Shown here: positions 5,943-8,696 of the stretch, one piece after another
How positions within the stretch are numbered: position 1 is the stretch's first letter
Layout: each line of letters opens with the position of its first letter
NCBI GenBank assembly: GCA_030834765.1
Contig: JAUQXG010000132.1
Location: 1-8,696 of the forward strand
Length of the DNA: 8,696 nt
DNA from: Lutispora sp.
GTDB taxonomy: Bacteria > Bacillota > Clostridia > Lutisporales > Lutisporaceae
Reading direction: 5' to 3'
Made by a program: the position numbers and the translations under genes
Notes under the pieces: generated by a model
Seen by the model: the letters and a program-made list of their open reading frames with translations, nothing else
Told to the model about the DNA's origin: nothing
Database searches by the model: none

Positions 5943-6419
5943 CTACTTGCTTATTCTAAGTATTTTATATTTAATTGTTCCATCTGGAACAGCTACTTCC
6001 ACAAGATCTCCAATTACTTTTCCAAGTAATGCTTTGCCTACTGGTGATTCATTGGAAATTTTCATATTCATCGGGTCTGCCTCAGCAGAACCAACTATAC
6101 CATATTCAACTTCATCCCCAAATTCAAAGTCTTCTAACACAACTTTACAACCAACGCTTACATAATCAGTTTTTACATCATCTTCATCTATAACTTTAAC
6201 ATTACGAAGCAAATTCTCTATTTGAGCAATCCTGCCTTCTACAAATGCTTGTTCGTTTTTTGCTTCATCGTATTCTGAGTTCTCAGAAATATCTCCAAAA
6301 GCCAATGCTTGCTTTATTCTTAAAGCCACTTCTTGTCTTTTCTTGGTTTTAAGAAGCTCTAACTCATCTTCTATTCTTCTTAATCCTTCTAGTGTTAAAA
6401 TATTTTCTTTATTTGCCAT
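5943..6419 (-). CDS. greA: Transcription elongation factor GreA
   Basis: GreA enters the secondary channel of RNA polymerase and triggers cleavage of the backtracked transcript, freeing stalled complexes. The product has 158 residues, the normal length. An N-terminal coiled coil covers about 1-75 ([19 protein letters not shown] ... [18 protein letters not shown]). Its tip carries [17 protein letters not shown] (41-57), where D43 and E46 correspond to the acidic pair that helps position magnesium in the polymerase active site. The C-terminal globular domain ends with [13 protein letters not shown] (121-133) and [13 protein letters not shown] (144-156), both hallmarks. The frame stays open 27 codons further up to 6500, but the ATG at 6419 has GGGGAG about nine bases before it and gives the family N-terminus ([13 protein letters not shown]). 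It is the first gene of an operon with lysS, 13 bases downstream. Confidence 0.97.
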   Translation of the reverse strand: MANKENILTLEGLRRIEDELELLKTKKRQEVALRIKQALAFGDISENSEYDEAKNEQAFVEGRIAQIENLLRNVKVIDEDDVKTDYVSVGCKVVLEDFEFGDEVEYGIVGSAEADPMNMKISNESPVGKALLGKVIGDLVEVAVPDGTIKYKILRISK

Positions 6420-6657
6420 TTGCTCTGTCTCCCCTTCAATTAAATAAATTGCCTTAAATATATGAGATAATATATGTTGATAATTGCTTTTTATTCTCAC
6501 TGGATTTTGTCAATTTTGACTAATTCAACATAATAAGCACTGGAAAAGGAGCCTTCCTTTTCAGTGCTTTCCATTGCCCCCGACTTATTTGAATATATTA
6601 TAATTTAGAGTTTATACATTGTCAAGTATTTACTGCACTCCGTATTTTTTGAAAATC
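6420..6657 (-). promoter_or_regulatory. Leader and promoter region of greA-lysS
   Basis: This 238-base gap separates the unknown gene from greA and must hold the operon promoter if the hairpin at 6536-6568 stops upstream transcripts. A consensus -35 hexamer TTGACA lies on the minus strand at 6513-6508, inside a 12-bp palindrome GTCAATTTTGAC (6509-6520). I do not find a good -10 box 16-18 bases further down, so the promoter is not proven. No T-box, riboswitch or tRNA-like fold is recognisable. Confidence 0.35.
6536..6568 (-). terminator. Strong hairpin between the unknown gene and greA, probable terminator
   Basis: AGCACTG (6536-6542) pairs with CAGTGCT (6562-6568), and AAAAGGA (6544-6550) with TCCTTTT (6555-6561). 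This makes a 14-bp stem with one bulged G and a GCCT loop. It lies about 90 bases after the stop of the 289-residue gene. The following minus-strand bases (TATTATG) are only moderately T-rich, so termination may be partial. The alternative is an RNA leader structure of greA. Confidence 0.5.
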
Positions 6658-7527
6658 TTACTTTATGGTCATTATATTATCAACTTGTTTCCCATTAGAA
6701 TCTAACAAATATATATATTGCAACCGTTTTATAAAGTCTATTGTTTTTTCTTTACTATAGTGTTCCCTAAGCAAGCATAAAAACTCATCGTTAAGTTGCC
6801 TAATTATTTCCTTATCTTCATTTGTTTCTAAGTCGCAACACCACATCCAAATTTCTTCAATATTTAAAAATTGCCCTTCAAAACTATTGGTGCCGAGAAG
6901 TATTTTACCCTGAAGCTTATTTTTATATGCTTCTAGACTTATCTTTTCATCGGTTATGATTACTTCAGAATTATCTATTATCTTGCAAATATCCTTTGTA
7001 AAAACTGTTGATATTCCTTTTTCATTCATCATTTCTTCATATATTTTATTTTGTTCTGCTTTGTTCATACTATTGCTTTCATATATAATGATACTAGATG
7101 CATCATTAGAAAGAGTATATAGCATATGCATCTCTACATTTTCTACAATAAAACCTATATTACTTTTTAATTTGTTCTGCTCTATTACTTCGCCAACTTT
7201 TATTAAAGAGGATAAGGCTTTTATTGACTTCACATTAACAATTTGTTCTGGGCTCACCAAATCCACAGATATTGGACCTTCAAGCTTTAGACTCTTCATA
7301 TCAATATATAGTTTCATAATTTCATTTATTTTACAAAGTTTTTCTAATTTTTTTATAATTTTCCTACTTATTATATCATTATTTACAGGTAATTCAATAA
7401 CTGAAAAAGAAAAACAGTCCTCTTCTATAGAAAAATTAATTTCTCTAACAATCTTTGGTTTTGTAAATACCGAAAGTATGGAAGGTATATTTGTTTTAGC
7501 AGTTTTGACTAATGCAGACTTTATCAT
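6658..7527 (-). CDS. Hypothetical protein between dusB and greA (289 aa)
   Basis: I do not recognise the family. The 289-residue product has no membrane segment, signal peptide or cysteine cluster of a metal site, so it is probably cytoplasmic. An N-terminal third is rich in short beta-like and Lys/Ile-rich helical stretches (IVREINFSIEEDCFSFSVIELP, 27-48). The middle (about 142-212) has a Rossmann-like rhythm: strand ASSIIIYESN, a helix with KIYEEMMNEKG, strand STVFTKDICKIIDNSEVIITDE, then KNKLQGKILLGTN. This resembles the second half of dehydrogenase-like NAD-binding folds, but no GxGxxG loop is seen. The C-terminus is helical with a Trp-Cys-Cys patch (WMWCC, 227-231). The ATG has GGGGAG six bases upstream. 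dusB ends 115 bases earlier with its own terminator and a strong hairpin follows, so the gene appears to be a single transcription unit set in a conserved housekeeping block. Confidence 0.8.
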   Translation of the reverse strand: MIKSALVKTAKTNIPSILSVFTKPKIVREINFSIEEDCFSFSVIELPVNNDIISRKIIKKLEKLCKINEIMKLYIDMKSLKLEGPISVDLVSPEQIVNVKSIKALSSLIKVGEVIEQNKLKSNIGFIVENVEMHMLYTLSNDASSIIIYESNSMNKAEQNKIYEEMMNEKGISTVFTKDICKIIDNSEVIITDEKISLEAYKNKLQGKILLGTNSFEGQFLNIEEIWMWCCDLETNEDKEIIRQLNDEFLCLLREHYSKEKTIDFIKRLQYIYLLDSNGKQVDNIMTIK

Positions 7528-7589
7528 ACATATCTCCCCAAAGCCTTTTTATTTAAGATATTATCAACAGACTGCTAATATGCATTTAG

Positions 7590-7630
7590 CTAAAATTAAA
7601 AGACTGTACAATATGAAATATTGCCCAGTC
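7590..7630 (-). terminator. Rho-independent terminator of dusB
   Basis: GACTG (7602-7606) pairs with CAGTC (7626-7630), and CAATAT (7609-7614) with ATATTG (7618-7623). There is a two-base internal mismatch and a three-base loop. On the minus strand the stem is followed by TTTTAATTTTA. It lies about 12 bases after the dusB stop codon. Its presence suggests that the gene after dusB has a separate promoter. Confidence 0.75.
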
Positions 7631-7642
7631 CCCACTTTTTAG

Positions 7643-8614
7643 TTACGATAGTGTTATGCTATCTAAATATTCTTTTAAAACTTTCTCCACCTCATCTGCA
7701 AAAACTAAAGTATTCACTGCATTTTTTACAGCTGATGAATTAGGCAGCCCCTTTAAATACCAAGCTATATGTTTTCTCATTTCTTTTACTGCAATGGTTT
7801 CGCCTTTTAGTGCTATAAGCATTTTCATATGCTCAATAATTGTATTTATCTTTTCTTCTGCCTCCGGCTCTTGTAATAGCTCTCCATTTTTAAGATATTG
7901 TAATACCCTTCTAAATATCCAAGGATCTCCCTGGGAGCCTCTGGCTATCATAATTGCATCACAGTCTGTATGTTCAAAAAGCTGTTTTGCCGCTTCTGGT
8001 GAAAAAACATCTCCATTTCCTATAACAGGGATACTCAGCTCCCTTTTTATCTGCTTAATAATATCCCAATCTGCCTTTCCGGTATAAAACTGCTCTCTTG
8101 TTCTTCCGTGAACCGTTACTGCCGCTGCTCCTTCTTCCTGAGCTATGGTGGCTATCTCCAGCGCATTTACAGAACTTTCATCCCAGCCTTTTCTAATTTT
8201 AACCGTTAGAGGTATATGGATTTCCTTTACTACAGTTCTCACTATATTTCTTACCAAATCTGGATTTTGCATCAATGAGCATCCATCTTTATTCTTTACG
8301 ATCTTCGGAGCAGGACAGCCCATATTGATGTCAATAATCTTTGCTCCTCTAGATACTACATATTTGGCAGTCTCCGCCAATATATCTGGATCATGTCCAA
8401 AAATCTGTACAGCAAGAGGCTCCTCTTCTTCTGAAAAATTAAGCATTTCCTTTGTATTCTCACTATTATGATGAATTGCTTTAGCACTTACCATTTCAGG
8501 ATAAACCAAACCTGCTCCTTGCCTTTTGCAAAGTATTCTAAAAGCCATATCCGTTATTCCTGCCATTGGTGCCAAAAATATGTTATTTTCTAATAATACA
8601 TTACCTATTCTCAT
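7643..8614 (-). CDS. dusB: tRNA-dihydrouridine synthase (DusB type)
   Basis: This flavoenzyme reduces chosen uridines in tRNA to dihydrouridine with FMN and NADPH. The 323-residue length is normal. The TIM-barrel shows the FMN-binding start LAPMAGITDMAFR (14-26), the active-site loop INMGCPAPK (96-104) with catalytic Cys100, DGCSLMQNP (110-118), VKIRKGW (138-144) with the FMN-contacting Lys139, TVHGRTREQFYTGKADW (167-183) with His169, IGNGDV (198-203) and the phosphate-binding IARGSQGDPWIF (223-234). The C-terminal helical domain has RKHIAWYLKG (280-289), typical of the DusB branch. The start ATG is the first possible one, because an in-frame TGA lies 12 bases upstream. Its ribosome site (GAGGTGA) is unusually far, 13 bases away. 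The gene follows the probable coaX by 30 bases, so they are likely one operon, ended by the terminator at 7590-7630. Confidence 0.96.
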   Translation of the reverse strand: MRIGNVLLENNIFLAPMAGITDMAFRILCKRQGAGLVYPEMVSAKAIHHNSENTKEMLNFSEEEEPLAVQIFGHDPDILAETAKYVVSRGAKIIDINMGCPAPKIVKNKDGCSLMQNPDLVRNIVRTVVKEIHIPLTVKIRKGWDESSVNALEIATIAQEEGAAAVTVHGRTREQFYTGKADWDIIKQIKRELSIPVIGNGDVFSPEAAKQLFEHTDCDAIMIARGSQGDPWIFRRVLQYLKNGELLQEPEAEEKINTIIEHMKMLIALKGETIAVKEMRKHIAWYLKGLPNSSAVKNAVNTLVFADEVEKVLKEYLDSITLS

Positions 8615-8644
8615 ATCTTTAAGTCATTCACCTCATATTCCCAA

Positions 8645-8696
8645 TTAAGCATCTATATTTCTATTTCTTTCATATATAATCCTTAAGCATTCTAAA
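8645..8696 (-). CDS. coaX: C-terminal end of probable type III pantothenate kinase (5' part beyond window)
   Basis: The last 16 codons of a gene enter from the right edge and end at TAA (8645-8647), 30 bases before dusB. They read LECLRIIYERNRNIDA. CoaX proteins, which phosphorylate pantothenate in the first step of coenzyme A synthesis, commonly end in a T-L-x-G-L-R-x-I-Y-x-x-N-like helix, and this tail fits except that Cys replaces the Gly. The order coaX-dusB-greA-lysS is common in Clostridia, which adds weight. With so little sequence the call rests on one short match plus position. Confidence 0.55.
   Translation of the reverse strand, partial: LECLRIIYERNRNIDA

Noticed and set aside
6420..6500. 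N-terminal extension of greA by 27 residues
   Set aside because: GreA is about 158 residues, and the internal ATG has a proper ribosome site; the extension has none and is unlike the family.
6420..6657. T-box or riboswitch controlling greA-lysS
   Set aside because: No T-box core sequence or specifier hairpin is visible, and the gap is short with only one strong stem.
6956..7642. Open frame of 228 codons on the plus strand opposite the unknown gene
   Set aside because: It is rich in Ile, Ser, Phe and Leu from antisense reading of AT-rich codons, has no ribosome site, and runs over the dusB terminator. The minus-strand frame has a good ribosome site and balanced composition.
7656..8471. Two plus-strand frames of over 100 codons inside dusB
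   Set aside because: They are antisense to a gene whose catalytic motifs are unmistakable.
1..8696. CRISPR arrays, transposases, phage genes, tRNA and rRNA
   Set aside because: I looked for regularly spaced repeats, transposase-like frames and cloverleaf or ribosomal RNA signatures on both strands and saw none.

Overview
The window looks like a piece of a low-GC Firmicutes chromosome, most likely of the class Clostridia. The DNA is AT-rich, ribosome binding sites are strong and purine-rich (GGAGG type), T-tailed hairpin terminators are present, and the right half carries the order coaX - dusB - greA - lysS, which is familiar from clostridial genomes. Every gene I can support lies on the minus strand, so transcription runs from high to low coordinates. 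Genus cannot be resolved from sequence alone.

Right half (about 4400-8696), housekeeping block. It opens with the last 16 codons of what is probably coaX (type III pantothenate kinase). Next come dusB (tRNA-dihydrouridine synthase) with its own terminator, an unrecognised 289-residue soluble protein gene, a 238-base gap holding a GC-rich hairpin, then greA (transcript cleavage factor) and lysS (class II lysyl-tRNA synthetase). greA and lysS are 13 bases apart and clearly form one operon, closed by a 13-bp-stem terminator. The common theme is translation and transcription upkeep: tRNA modification, rescue of stalled RNA polymerase and tRNA charging.

Left half (1 to about 4310), accessory block. 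It holds three separate GNAT-fold acetyltransferases (one cut by the window edge), three small multi-pass membrane proteins (one with a C-terminal zinc ribbon), a short conserved-looking hypothetical protein, and a two-pass membrane protein ending in a single dockerin-like calcium loop. Spacing is loose, two gaps hold short coding-like scraps, and most products are of unknown function, so this looks like a lineage-specific region that turns over quickly.

I see no tRNA, rRNA, CRISPR array, transposase, phage gene, T-box or other recognisable riboswitch. I found no convincing new multi-gene system. The most unusual items are the dockerin-like membrane protein whose calcium loop is predicted to face the cytoplasm, the unknown gene between dusB and greA, and a His-His to Lys-Ser change in a usually conserved stretch of LysRS.
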